In this document: positions 1 to 8,146 of the stretch, piece after piece | Position numbering within the stretch: the first letter of the stretch is position 1 | Layout: every line of letters starts with the position of its first letter | Assembly: GCF_021545335.1 (NCBI RefSeq) | Contig: NZ_CP089312.1 | Span: 7,626,001 to 7,690,000, forward strand | Direction of reading: 5' to 3' | DNA from: Streptomyces sp. GQFP | GTDB taxonomy: Bacteria > Actinomycetota > Actinomycetes > Streptomycetales > Streptomycetaceae | DNA length: 64,000 nt | The notes under the pieces: generated by a model | What the model saw: only the letters and a program-made list of their open reading frames with translations | Database searches by the model: none | Told to the model about the DNA's origin: nothing | Translations under genes and position numbers: made by a program

Positions 1-243
1 GCCGTACGTCGGTGGCTGTACGCCCACCAGTACCTTCGCCAGCGTCGACTTGCCGCAGCCCGACTCGCCCACCACGCCCACCGTTTCGCCGGGCGCGACC
101 CTGAAGTCGGCGCCTGTCAGGGCGTATACGCGGTCCCGGGTGAACAGGCCGCCGCTGCGGGCCTTGTGGACCACGTGCGTGTCCGACAGTTCCACCAACG
201 GAGTCGATACGGACGTAACAGAAGTAGCTGTCGTGGTGCTCAC
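1..243 (-). CDS. Oligopeptide ABC transporter ATP-binding protein (OppF/DppF type), N-terminal part
   Basis: Only the first 81 codons lie in the window; the gene runs off the left edge. The protein starts at a GTG whose bases overlap the TGA of the upstream permease-ATPase gene (GTGA), so the two are translationally coupled. The visible part carries a Walker A motif, GESGCGKST, about 65 residues in, the form typical of peptide-importer ATPases. It should be the second ATPase (OppF/DppF) of the importer encoded just upstream. The substrate cannot be read from this fragment. Confidence 0.85.
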   Translation of the reverse strand, partial: MSTTTATSVTSVSTPLVELSDTHVVHKARSGGLFTRDRVYALTGADFRVAPGETVGVVGESGCGKSTLAKVLVGVQPPTYG

Positions 244-2231
244 TTCACGCTCTCGCTTCCCGTCGGCTCCGGCGTCGTCAGGTCGATCGCCGGGTGGTGG
301 CAGGCCGCCAAGTGCGTGGCTACGCCCAGGAGATCGGGGGCCGTCGTACGGCACGCCTCCGTCGCCATCGGGCAACGGTCCGCGAAACGGCAGCCCTTGG
401 GGAAGTCGGCGGGGGAGGGGACCGTGCCCTTGATCTGGGTCATGCGGACCGCCGCCGACTCCAGCGACAGCACGCTGCCCAGCAGGCCCCGGGTGTAGTG
501 GTGGGACGGGGAGCCGACCAGGTCCGCCGTCACGCCTGTTTCGACGATCTGGCCGCCGTACATCACGACCACCCGGTCCGTCACGTCCGCCACCAGGGCC
601 AGGTCGTGCGAGACCAGGATCAGGGCGAAGTCCAACTCCGAGCGCAGGCGCAGCAGTAGCTCGATGATCTGCGCCTGGACCGTCACGTCCAGCGCTGTTG
701 TCGGCTCGTCCGCCACGATCAGTTTCGGGTCCCGGGACAGGGCCATCGCGATCAGGACCCGCTGGCGCTGGCCGCCCGACAGTTCGTGCGGGTAGCTGCG
801 GAGGGTGCGGTCCGGGTCCAGGCCCACCAGGCCCAGGAGTTCCTCCGGTGTGCGGTGGCCTCCCCTTCGTACGACCTGCTTCAGTTGCGAGCGGATCGTC
901 ATCGCCGGGTTCAGGGACGACAGCGCGTCCTGGTAGATCATCGCCATCTCGTGGCCCAGCAGTTTGCGGCGTACGCGCATCGGCTCCGTCAGCAAGTCCC
1001 GCTGGTTGAAGCGGACTTGGCCGGTCACCCGCGCGCCCTTCGGCTCCAGGCCCATCACCGTCAGTGCTGTCAGCGACTTGCCGCAGCCCGACTCGCCCAC
1101 CAGGCCCAGGACTTCGCCCGGGTGGACCTCGAAGCTGATGCCGTCGACGATGTTCACGCCCGAGTGGCGCGCGGCGAAGCCGATCGTCAAGTTCTCTACC
1201 GCCAGGACCGGTTGGCCCGTGGGGACCGGGCGGGCCCGCCCCCGAAGTCTCTGCGCCGCTTCCGTCAGGCCCGGCAGGGCCAGCACCTTGCCCGTGCCCG
1301 GCTCGGGGGCCTCCAGGGGGTCCTCCTCCTCACGGACCTCCACGTCCCTCGCCGCCGGAGCTGCCCACGCGTCCGACACGCCCTCCGAGAGGACGTTCAG
1401 CGACAGGACCGTGATCAACATCAGCAGGCCAGGGAATACCGTCGCCCACCAACCGCCCGTCAGGACCATGTTCTTGCCGTCCGCGATGACGCTTCCCCAG
1501 GACGGGTCCGGCGGACGCACACCCGCGCCGATGAACGACAGCGACGCCTCGAAGACGATCGCCTCCGCCACCTGCACCGTGCAGAACACCAGGACGGGGG
1601 CTGCGCAGTTGATCGCCACGTGCTTCAGGACGATGTGCGGCGTGCGCGCGCCGATCACCCGTTCCGCCGTGACGTAGTCCTCGCCGTACTGGTCAAGTAC
1701 GTTCGCCCGCACCACCCTTGCCACCGGCGGGGTGAACAGGAACGCGATCGCGCAGATCAGGACCGTGATGCCGCCGCCGAAGACCGCGACGAGTACGGCC
1801 GCCAGCGCGATGCCGGGGAACGCCATCACCACGTCCAGGCAGCGCATCAGCGTCTCGTCGACCGCCTTGCGTGACGTCGCCGCGATCGCGCCGATCAGTG
1901 CGCCCACTGTGAGAGCAAGTGCTGTCGCGCCCAGGCCGATCGCCAGCGACCAGCGGGCGCCGTACATCAGCCGGCTCATGATGTCGCGGCCCAGACTGTC
2001 CTGGCCCATCCAGTGCTCGGCGGAGGGGGCTCCCGTGCCGCCGGTCAGGGGCTGTTGGTCCAGGGGGTCGTCGGGGGCGATGTACGGGGCGAAGACCGCC
2101 ACGAACACCACCAGCGCCAGGAAGCAGACCGCGATCCGGGAGAGGACCGGGAGGCGGCGCCAGCCGCGCAGGCGGATGCCGGGGCGGGAGAGGAGGGCGG
2201 CCAGGCGCCCCCGTTCGAACATCATGAACAT
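240..2231 (-). CDS. Fused peptide ABC transporter permease and ATPase (OppC-OppD fusion)
   Basis: One 663-residue protein joins two subunits that are usually separate. Residues 1 to about 300 are an OppC/DppC-type permease with an N-terminal hydrophobic segment (about 28-50), the PLTGGTGAPSAEHWMGQDSLG region that precedes the transmembrane bundle, and the EAA-loop region. A charged linker follows, then an OppD-type ATPase with Walker A GESGCGKS near 379-386, signature LSGGQRQR from 484 and Walker B LIVADEPTTALD. The C-terminal PADFPKGCRFADRCP stretch is the cysteine-bearing tail of OppD proteins. I chose the ATG at 2231 because AAGGG lies 9 nt upstream. An in-frame ATG at 2285 would overlap the preceding gene and has a badly placed ribosome binding site. 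Confidence 0.88.
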   Translation of the reverse strand: MFMMFERGRLAALLSRPGIRLRGWRRLPVLSRIAVCFLALVVFVAVFAPYIAPDDPLDQQPLTGGTGAPSAEHWMGQDSLGRDIMSRLMYGARWSLAIGLGATALALTVGALIGAIAATSRKAVDETLMRCLDVVMAFPGIALAAVLVAVFGGGITVLICAIAFLFTPPVARVVRANVLDQYGEDYVTAERVIGARTPHIVLKHVAINCAAPVLVFCTVQVAEAIVFEASLSFIGAGVRPPDPSWGSVIADGKNMVLTGGWWATVFPGLLMLITVLSLNVLSEGVSDAWAAPAARDVEVREEEDPLEAPEPGTGKVLALPGLTEAAQRLRGRARPVPTGQPVLAVENLTIGFAARHSGVNIVDGISFEVHPGEVLGLVGESGCGKSLTALTVMGLEPKGARVTGQVRFNQRDLLTEPMRVRRKLLGHEMAMIYQDALSSLNPAMTIRSQLKQVVRRGGHRTPEELLGLVGLDPDRTLRSYPHELSGGQRQRVLIAMALSRDPKLIVADEPTTALDVTVQAQIIELLLRLRSELDFALILVSHDLALVADVTDRVVVMYGGQIVETGVTADLVGSPSHHYTRGLLGSVLSLESAAVRMTQIKGTVPSPADFPKGCRFADRCPMATEACRTTAPDLLGVATHLAACHHPAIDLTTPEPTGSESVK

Positions 2232-2274
2232 CCGGCCGCACCCTTCGTTCGCGTGAACGTGAACAGGAGGAACA

Positions 2275-3234
2275 TCAGGTCGCATCCCTCAAACGCGGGT
2301 TGACCAGGAGATAGAGGATGTCGATGACCAGGTTCACGACCACGAAACCGGTCGCCGTCGTCAGGACCACGCCCTGGACGACCGCCGGGTCGCCGTTCTT
2401 CACGGCGTCGATCATCAGCTTGCCCATCCCGGGGAGCGAGAAGATCGTCTCGATGACGACCGCGCCGCCGAGCAGGTAGCCGACGCGCAGGCCCAGGACC
2501 GTGAGCGGGTTGATGAGCGCGTTGCGGAGGACGTTCCGGCCCACCACCACCCTCGGGGGCAGGCCGCTGCCGATCGCCGTACGGACGTAGTCCTTGTCCA
2601 ACTCCTCGACCACCGCCGTACGGACGATGCGCGTGAGCTGTGCCGCGACCGGGAGGGAGAGCGCGAGGGCCGGAAGCGTCATCGTCTTCAGCCAGCCGGT
2701 GAAGGAGTCGGCCGGGTTGATGTAGCCACCCGTCGGGAACCAGCCCAGGTCGACGGCCAGGTACTGGATCATCAGCAGCGCCAGCCAGAAGCCGGGGGCT
2801 GCGACGCCCGTGAGCGATACGACGCGGATGATCTGGTCGGGGAGACGGTCGCGGTAGATCGCCGCCGTGACGCCGCCCAGCAGGGCCAGGACCACCGCGA
2901 TGGTCAGGCCCAGGAAGGTGAGCTGGACGGTGAGCGGCAGGGCGGTGGCGACCTGTTCGAGCACCGGCGCGCGGGTCAGCGCGCTGGTACCCATGTCGCC
3001 CTGGAGCAGGTCGCCGATGAAGTGGAAGTAGCGGACGGGGAACGGGTCCAACAGGCCGTTCTGTTCACGGAAGTCGTGCAGTTGCTGCGGGGTCGGATTG
3101 GCGCCCTGGAAGAACGCGGAGGCCGGGTCGACGTCCGAGAACCGCATGACGAGGAACACGAACAGCACGATGCCGAGCATCAGCGGGACGAGCAGGATGA
3201 TCCTGCGGGCCAGGATTCTGGCGATGGCGACCAC
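2275..3234 (-). CDS. Peptide ABC transporter permease (OppB/DppB type)
   Basis: This 319-residue membrane protein has the OppB/DppB layout. An N-terminal anchor (ILLVPLMLGIVLFVFLVMRF) is followed by a periplasmic loop containing the LDPFPVRYFHF segment, then five further membrane spans and the family's C-terminal signature ETIFSLPGMGKLMIDAV. It is one half of the membrane channel; the other half is the fused permease-ATPase immediately downstream. Gene order substrate-binding protein, OppB, OppC-OppD, OppF on one strand indicates a single operon for peptide or peptide-like uptake. Confidence 0.92.
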   Translation of the reverse strand: MVAIARILARRIILLVPLMLGIVLFVFLVMRFSDVDPASAFFQGANPTPQQLHDFREQNGLLDPFPVRYFHFIGDLLQGDMGTSALTRAPVLEQVATALPLTVQLTFLGLTIAVVLALLGGVTAAIYRDRLPDQIIRVVSLTGVAAPGFWLALLMIQYLAVDLGWFPTGGYINPADSFTGWLKTMTLPALALSLPVAAQLTRIVRTAVVEELDKDYVRTAIGSGLPPRVVVGRNVLRNALINPLTVLGLRVGYLLGGAVVIETIFSLPGMGKLMIDAVKNGDPAVVQGVVLTTATGFVVVNLVIDILYLLVNPRLRDAT

Positions 3235-3284
3235 GTACGAACTCCCGTACAGCTAGCGGTGTTTGGCGGCAGCCCGAAGAGGGC

Positions 3285-4931
3285 CTAGACCCACTTGGCC
3301 TGGAGGAGGTTGATGCCCGGATACGGCTGTGCCCTTATCCCCGCGAGCTTCTTCGGGTCCCAGGCCGTCATCAGCTCGTTGTGGACGACCGGGTAGAGCA
3401 CGGCCTCCTCGGCGACGATGTCGATGTAGTCCTGGATCATCGTCTTCTTCTTGTCCGGGTCCGGCTCCTGCGTGGCCTGGTCCATGTCCTTGAAGAGCTG
3501 CTTGGCCACGGAGTTGTCGGCCCAACGGGCGTAGCCCATCCAGAGGTTCTGCGGGCCGTAGTTGTAGTGCATGATCAGGTCCGCGTCGAGGCCGAACTGG
3601 TTGGGGTTCGAGGCGGCCGACACGACCTGGTAGTCCTGCTTCTGGTCCATCTTCGTGAACACCGCGGTGGTTTCCTGGGGGTTGAGGGTCGTCTCGACGC
3701 CGATCGCGTCCCAGGACGCCTTGATGGTGGGCAGGCAGTCGACGATCCAGCTGACGTTCACGGACAGGATCTCGATCTTCAGCCCGCTGACCCCGGCCTC
3801 CTTCAGGAGCGCCTTCGCTTTCTCCGGGTCGTAGTCGTAGACCACCTTTGCTGCCCGGTAGCTGGGGTTGGCCTCGTTGAGGAAGGACGACGACGGCTTG
3901 CCGTGGCCCTTGAGCGCCACCTCCACCATCTTCTCCGTGTCGATGGCGTAGTGCAGCGCCTGGCGGACCCGTACGTCGTCGAAGGGCTTGCGCTTGGTGT
4001 TGAACATCAGGAACAGGTTGTTCATCCCCGCCCCGCCCTGGACGTCCATCCCCCCGCTCTTCAGCTGCTCGATGTTGGCGTACGGGATGTTGTCGGCGAT
4101 CTGCGCGCCGGCACTGGACCCCGAGATCTTGGCGACGCGGGGCGCGGCATCCACTATCGTCATCCAGTTCATTTTCTTGAACGCCGCTTTGCGCGGACCG
4201 TTGTAGGCAGCGAACGCCTCGAACGTCGTGTTCGACTTCGGGTGGTGCGCGGTCTGCCGGTACGGCCCCGAGCCGATCGCCTTTCCCTTGATCGCGTCGT
4301 CCCAGGCACCCGGCTGGGAGAAGACGTGCTTCGGCATGATCTTCGCGAGCGTCAGCCGGGAAACCCCTTCCGGGAAGGGGAACTTCAGCACGAGCTCGAC
4401 ATTCTGCGCGTCGACCTTTCTCACTTCTTTCAGCCAACTGGCGAAAAAGCCCTTGGCGAGCGTCTGCGTGTTCGGATCAAGGATTCGATCGAATACGAAG
4501 ACCACGTCGTCGGCGGTGACCGGCTTTCCGTCGTGGAAGGTCGCCCCGGCCCGCAACGTGAACTTCCAGGAGGTGCTGGAGAGATCGCCGGGGACCGCTG
4601 TGGCGAGCGCGGCGTACGGCTCGCGGGAGATGGGATCGGTGTCGAGCAGACCCTCGTAGATGTGGTTGTTGGCGGCCATGGAGAAGGCGGAGGCCGTCTG
4701 CGTGGGGTCCCAGCTGCCGTCGTTGCCGTAGCCGATCACGGCCGTGAGCGTGCTGTTCGCGCCCCCGGCGCCGCCCCCGGTGTCGTTGGTGGACTCCGGC
4801 CCGGACGAACAGGCCGACAGCGAGGAGGAAATGGCGGCGGCGGCACCCAGCGCGCCGGTGTACTTCAGGAACGACCGGCGGTGCGGGGCGGTCGATACGT
4901 CGCGGGCTGTTCCGCGGGTCACGTCGCGCAC
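3285..4931 (-). CDS. Extracellular solute-binding protein, family 5 (peptide importer lipoprotein)
   Basis: This 548-residue binding protein captures the substrate for the importer encoded downstream. The N-terminus has a twin-arginine motif (RRSFLK, residues 19-24), a hydrophobic stretch and a lipobox LSAC with cysteine near 41, so it is probably a Tat-exported lipoprotein. Family 5 hallmarks include AANNHIYEGLLD near the start of the mature domain and FTLRAGATFHDGKPVTADDV. The GTG start has a strong AGGAGG ribosome site. A short palindrome (4971-4989) lies 40 bp upstream and a GntR regulator is divergent, suggesting local control. Peptides are the usual ligands, but opines, nickel or glycosides are also known for the family. 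Confidence 0.9.
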   Translation of the reverse strand: MRDVTRGTARDVSTAPHRRSFLKYTGALGAAAAISSSLSACSSGPESTNDTGGGAGGANSTLTAVIGYGNDGSWDPTQTASAFSMAANNHIYEGLLDTDPISREPYAALATAVPGDLSSTSWKFTLRAGATFHDGKPVTADDVVFVFDRILDPNTQTLAKGFFASWLKEVRKVDAQNVELVLKFPFPEGVSRLTLAKIMPKHVFSQPGAWDDAIKGKAIGSGPYRQTAHHPKSNTTFEAFAAYNGPRKAAFKKMNWMTIVDAAPRVAKISGSSAGAQIADNIPYANIEQLKSGGMDVQGGAGMNNLFLMFNTKRKPFDDVRVRQALHYAIDTEKMVEVALKGHGKPSSSFLNEANPSYRAAKVVYDYDPEKAKALLKEAGVSGLKIEILSVNVSWIVDCLPTIKASWDAIGVETTLNPQETTAVFTKMDQKQDYQVVSAASNPNQFGLDADLIMHYNYGPQNLWMGYARWADNSVAKQLFKDMDQATQEPDPDKKKTMIQDYIDIVAEEAVLYPVVHNELMTAWDPKKLAGIRAQPYPGINLLQAKWV

Positions 4932-4970
4932 GATTCCTCCTGCGGGGTGGGGTCCGAAAAGGTGAGGAGA

Positions 4971-4989
4971 TACGACGTCCTACGTCATA
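4971..4989. promoter_or_regulatory. Palindrome in the solute-binding protein promoter (candidate operator)
   Basis: GACGT-CCT-ACGTC is a perfect 5-bp inverted repeat with a 3-bp centre, extended by TA at both outer ends with one mismatch. It lies 40 bp upstream of the importer operon and in the same intergenic region as the divergent GntR gene, so it is a plausible operator. This is inferred from position only. Confidence 0.4.
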
Positions 4990-5043
4990 GGGGGCAGCGT
5001 GACCATAAGAGGGGCGGTGGGGCCGGTCAAGAGATCGCACACG

Positions 5044-5103
5044 AATGGCGTATCTGCCAGAGGTGCGACCAATGGCGATATGAAATTCGGCCGACGGCGT
5101 ATC
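5044..5103. repeat. Three short direct repeats upstream of the GntR gene
   Basis: AATGGCGTAT (5044-5053), AATGGCGATA (5071-5080) and ACGGCGTATC (5094-5103) are related decamers in the same orientation, spaced by about two turns of the helix. They lie between the divergent importer operon and the GntR gene and could be repeated binding sites for that regulator. No function is proven. Confidence 0.35.
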
Positions 5104-5161
5104 AAGACAGCTGCGAATTCTGGGTGGTTGGATTTTGATATGCCTGGAGGTGGGACGTGGG

Positions 5162-5920
5162 ATGTCCGGCGAGCGTACGATGCGCCGCATGTCTCAGGAG
5201 TCCGGGAAGCGGCGCCGGCCCGAGCGGCGGGTGAGCGGCCAGGTCCAGCGCGAGGTCATGCAGTTGATTCTCGACCGCAAACTCCGGGCGGGCGCACCGC
5301 TGCCCACCGAGGTCGAGCTGATGGAGTCCCTGGGGGTCAGCCGCAACTCCGTCCGCGAGGCGCTCAAGGCGCTCCAGGCCCTCGACATCGTCGAGATCAG
5401 ACACGGCTACGGGACGTACGTCGGACAGGCCTCGTTGACCCCGCTGGTTGACGGACTGACGTTCCGTACGCTCGCCCGGCACGACGGGGACGGAGCCGCG
5501 CTCGCCGAGATACTCCAGGTCAGGGAGGTGCTGGAGGACGGGATGATCCGCCGGGTCGCGGCCGTGCTGTCCGACGCGGAACTGGACCGGCTGGATTCGG
5601 TAGTCACCCGGATGGAGGAGGCGGGCCGCGCGGGCCGGCGCTTCCCCGAACTCGACCGCGAGTTCCACGAGGCGCTGTACGGCCCCCTCGGCAACGCCCT
5701 CGTACCGCAGCTGCTCGGCGCCTTCTGGACGGTGTTCCGCCGTGTCTCGGGCGCCCGGGGCTGGCACGACGACCCGGCACCGGAACTGACGGCCCGCCGG
5801 CACCGGGACATCGTCACGGCGTTGCGTGCCCATGACGTGGAGGGCGCGCAGCGGGCACTGGCGGTGCACTTCCGGGGGATCGAGGCGCGGGCGGCGCAGG
5901 AGTCGCGGGGGGTGGGGTGA
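5162..5920 (+). CDS. GntR-family transcriptional regulator, FadR subfamily (FCD domain)
   Basis: This 252-residue protein has an N-terminal winged helix-turn-helix (RVSGQVQREVMQLILDRKL, then LPTEVELMESLGVSRNSV) and a C-terminal all-helical FCD ligand domain. The aspartate and histidines expected to bind metal and ligand lie in the LDREFHEALYG and RRHRDIVTAL regions. Start ATG 5162 is preceded by GGAGG; a TTG 27 bp earlier is in frame but poorly placed. It is divergent from the peptide importer and is probably its local regulator. FadR-type regulators usually bind small organic acids, so the inducer may be a breakdown product of the imported substrate. Confidence 0.9.
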   Translation: MSGERTMRRMSQESGKRRRPERRVSGQVQREVMQLILDRKLRAGAPLPTEVELMESLGVSRNSVREALKALQALDIVEIRHGYGTYVGQASLTPLVDGLTFRTLARHDGDGAALAEILQVREVLEDGMIRRVAAVLSDAELDRLDSVVTRMEEAGRAGRRFPELDREFHEALYGPLGNALVPQLLGAFWTVFRRVSGARGWHDDPAPELTARRHRDIVTALRAHDVEGAQRALAVHFRGIEARAAQESRGVG

Positions 5921-5968
5921 GGGTGGGTGCGGCGTACGCGGGTACTGGGGACCGGCGCAGGTACATGA

Positions 5969-6000
5969 AAGGGGGCGCCGTCCTCTGTGCGGTGCCCCTT
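5969..6000. terminator. Hairpin between convergent genes
   Basis: AAGGGGGCGCC pairs with GGTGCCCCTT across an 11-nt loop. It sits between the convergent GntR and sigma-factor genes and can terminate both. There is no long T-tract, as is common in Streptomyces. Confidence 0.6.
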
Positions 6001-6005
6001 CACCC

Positions 6006-6473
6006 TCATATCGCGAGCCCCTTGGACGCCTGGCTCTTGACCGTGCCCTGGGAGCAGCCGAGCGTGTCGGTGACCTCTCCCTGGGAGAGGTGCTCCCAGT
6101 AGCGCAGGACCACCACCGCCTGCTGCTTGGGCGGCAGTTGGGCAAGCGCGCCGAGTAGCGCGCTGTGCTCGTCGGCCCAGGAGATGGCCCCGTCGTGGCC
6201 CGCCGTCTCGGGCGGTGCGTCGGTGAGCGACTCCCGTGCGCGCCGCTTGCGGAACCGGTCGCTGTTGCAACTGACCAGCATCCGACGGACGTACGCCTCC
6301 GGGTTGTCGCTGCGCGAGACCCGCCGCCAGGAGCGGTACGCCTTCGCCAGCGCCGTCTGCGTCAGGTCCTCGGCGTGATGGGCGTCGCCGGTCAGCAGAT
6401 ACGCGGTGCGCACCAGATGGGACCACCGCGCTCTGACGAAATCATGGAACTGGGCCTCTGGTTCGGCCTGCAT
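6006..6473 (-). CDS. RNA polymerase ECF-type sigma factor (SigE family)
   Basis: This 155-residue protein has sigma region 2 (FVRARWSHLVRTAYLLTGD, HAEDLTQTAL, AYVRRMLVS) and region 4 (LAQLPPKQQAVVVLRYWEHL, then the helix-turn-helix SQGEVTDTLGCSQGTVKSQ). The order and size fit the small SigE-family ECF factors of actinomycetes. It ends only a few residues after the region 4 recognition helix, shorter than many relatives. The ATG at 6473 has GAGAGG 7 nt upstream, so I prefer it to an upstream in-frame start. No anti-sigma gene is adjacent. Confidence 0.88.
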   Translation of the reverse strand: MQAEPEAQFHDFVRARWSHLVRTAYLLTGDAHHAEDLTQTALAKAYRSWRRVSRSDNPEAYVRRMLVSCNSDRFRKRRARESLTDAPPETAGHDGAISWADEHSALLGALAQLPPKQQAVVVLRYWEHLSQGEVTDTLGCSQGTVKSQASKGLAI

Positions 6474-6552
6474 CGAGCACCCTCTCGCCCACCAGACCAC
6501 CGTTTCCCCGGAATCGGTTGCCCGGGGGACGGGGTCGGGTTCGAATGGATGG

Positions 6553-6996
6553 GTGGATGAGCCAGTGGCTGGTTTGTGGGACGAGCGGGCTCAAGGTGTA
6601 CTGCGGCTGCCCTCCGGCCGCCTGATCAGGGGACGCGGCCTGCGCCGGCCCCTCGACCCGACGGCGCCTGTCCCCTCGTACGCCGTCTATCTCCTCGGTA
6701 GCCAACCCCCGCAAGTTCCCTGGGAGTTCCGCTGGCTCCCCTGGCCCGACTTCCGCCTTCCCAAGGACCACGTGGAGGCTCGCGCGGTCCTGGGCGAGGT
6801 GTGGGAACGGGCGGCGGGGGAGCGGGTGGAGGTCGCGTGCGGGGGTGGGCGGGGGCGTACGGGGACGGCCTTGGCGTGTCTTGCGGTGCTGGACGGGGTG
6901 CCGGCGGGGGAGGCGGTGGCGTTTGTGCGGGCGGGGTATGACCGGCGGGCGGTGGAGACGCCCTGGCAGCGGCGGTATGTGCGGCGGTTCGGGTGA
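6553..6996 (+). CDS. Protein-tyrosine-phosphatase-like protein
   Basis: This 147-residue protein contains a cysteine phosphatase P-loop: C96 and R102 in the pattern CX5R followed by TG (ACGGGRGRTGTALA). The upstream WLPWPDFRLPKD could supply the general-acid aspartate of the DSP/PTP fold. It is therefore probably a small dual-specificity or protein-tyrosine phosphatase. The GTG at 6553 is the first start after an in-frame stretch that looks non-coding; the ribosome site is weak. It is divergent from the sigma-factor gene. The final third of the gene is particularly G-rich. Confidence 0.75.
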   Translation: MDEPVAGLWDERAQGVLRLPSGRLIRGRGLRRPLDPTAPVPSYAVYLLGSQPPQVPWEFRWLPWPDFRLPKDHVEARAVLGEVWERAAGERVEVACGGGRGRTGTALACLAVLDGVPAGEAVAFVRAGYDRRAVETPWQRRYVRRFG

Positions 6997-6997
6997 G

Positions 6998-7033
6998 GCG
7001 GCGGGCCTGCCGGGCCAGTCGGTGGCCCGCCGC
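6998..7033. terminator. Hairpin between the phosphatase and beta-lactamase genes
   Basis: GCGGCGGGCC and GGCCCGCCGC form a perfect 10-bp stem with a 16-nt loop, starting just after the phosphatase stop codon. The two flanking genes converge, so it is a likely bidirectional terminator. Confidence 0.65.
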
Positions 7034-7083
7034 GTTTCACCGGCCGGTGGGGGTGACACCGAGGCCGAGGCAGTGCTTCCGGG

Positions 7084-8004
7084 TCAGTTGAGGGTTTCCG
7101 CGAGCAGCGCCGCCGTCTCCGCGATCAGCGCGTCGTCCCGTACCGCGTCCTGGTCGGGCATCGTGGAGAGCACGGACAGGACGACGGGGGCGCCGGTGTC
7201 GGTCCAGGCGATACCCACGTCGTTGGCGGTGCCGTAGGAGCCGGAGCCCGTCTTGTCGGCGAGGGTCCAGGTCGGTGGGAGACCCGCGCGGAAGCGTTTG
7301 CCGCTGGTGGTGTTGTTCAGCAGCCAGTGGGTGAGGAGTTCGCGGTCGCGCCGGTTCAGCGCGTCGCCGAGGACGAGGCGGGAATAGGTGCGGCCGATCG
7401 CTCGCGGGCTCGTCGTGTCCGTCTTCCGCCACGGCTCGGCCGAGTTGAGGTCGGTCTCCCAGCGGTCGAGGCGGGTCACCCGGTCGCCGAGGGAGCGGGC
7501 GAAGCGGGTGATCGCGGTGGGGCCGCCGAGTTCACGCAGGAGGAGGTTGCCCGCGCCGTTGTCGCTGTAGGTGATGGCCACCTCGGAGAGTTCGGCGACG
7601 GTCATGCCCTCGGCCAGGTGTTCCCTGGTCCGGTCGGAACCCGTCGCCGGGAGGTCGGCCTCCGTGTAATGGATACGGCGGGCCAGGAACTCGCCGCTCC
7701 GGTCGAGGTCGCGCAGGACGGCCGCGGACGCGAGCGTCTTGAACAGGGAGCACATCGGGAACAGTTCGTCGGCGCGGTGCCGGACGGTTCGCCGGGTGGC
7801 GAGGTGGTGGGCCAACACGCCTAAGCGCGCCCCGTACCGCTTCTCCAGCGCGCGCAGGCGTGCGGTGACGCTGGAGTCGTAGGAATCGGTGGAATCTGTG
7901 GAATCTGTGGAACGGGTCGAGTTGGCGGCGGCCGGGGTGGCCGTGGCGAGGAGTGTGGCGGCGGCTGTCGCGAGCACCGTGCGGCGAGGCGGCTCGAATC
8001 TCAC
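7084..8004 (-). CDS. Class A serine beta-lactamase
   Basis: This 306-residue secreted enzyme hydrolyses beta-lactam rings. All class A motifs are present: SxxK (S86, K89 in CSLFK), SDN (147-149), the general-base glutamate E183 in RWETDLN, and KTG (251-253). The N-terminus is a signal peptide with PPRR before the hydrophobic core, so Tat export is possible. A threefold Ser-Thr-Asp run (about 32-40) lies just after it. GTG 8004 is preceded by GAAAGAGAG. Leu61 is encoded by TTA, so translation may need the bldA tRNA. A tandem 17-bp duplication lies upstream. Confidence 0.93.
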   Translation of the reverse strand: MRFEPPRRTVLATAAATLLATATPAAANSTRSTDSTDSTDSYDSSVTARLRALEKRYGARLGVLAHHLATRRTVRHRADELFPMCSLFKTLASAAVLRDLDRSGEFLARRIHYTEADLPATGSDRTREHLAEGMTVAELSEVAITYSDNGAGNLLLRELGGPTAITRFARSLGDRVTRLDRWETDLNSAEPWRKTDTTSPRAIGRTYSRLVLGDALNRRDRELLTHWLLNNTTSGKRFRAGLPPTWTLADKTGSGSYGTANDVGIAWTDTGAPVVLSVLSTMPDQDAVRDDALIAETAALLAETLN

Positions 8005-8027
8005 GGTTCTGCTCTCTTTCGTTCGGG

Positions 8028-8061
8028 GTCCGTTGACGATCTCTGTCCGTTGACGATCTCT
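8028..8061. repeat. Perfect 17-bp tandem duplication in the beta-lactamase / D-amino-acid oxidase promoter region
   Basis: GTCCGTTGACGATCTCT occurs twice head to tail with no mismatch (8028-8044 and 8045-8061). Each copy contains TTGACG, which resembles a -35 element reading toward the oxidase gene. The other end is 24 bp from the beta-lactamase start codon. It could be a doubled operator or promoter element, or a recent slippage duplication. Confidence 0.8.
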
Positions 8062-8146
8062 CCTGTGATCGACGCGGTGGGTCTTTCGTTGGTTGCCGGT
8101 TCGGCTAGCCTCGAAAGTCCCGGATGACAACGTTGTGGAGGCGAGC

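Noticed and set aside
3381..5138. Long open frame on the plus strand opposite the solute-binding protein gene
   Set aside because: It is a GC-bias shadow of the binding-protein gene: no recognisable motif, arginine/valine/glycine-rich composition and no ribosome site. Similar shadows opposite the M4 proteases, FtsX permease and other genes were left out for the same reason.
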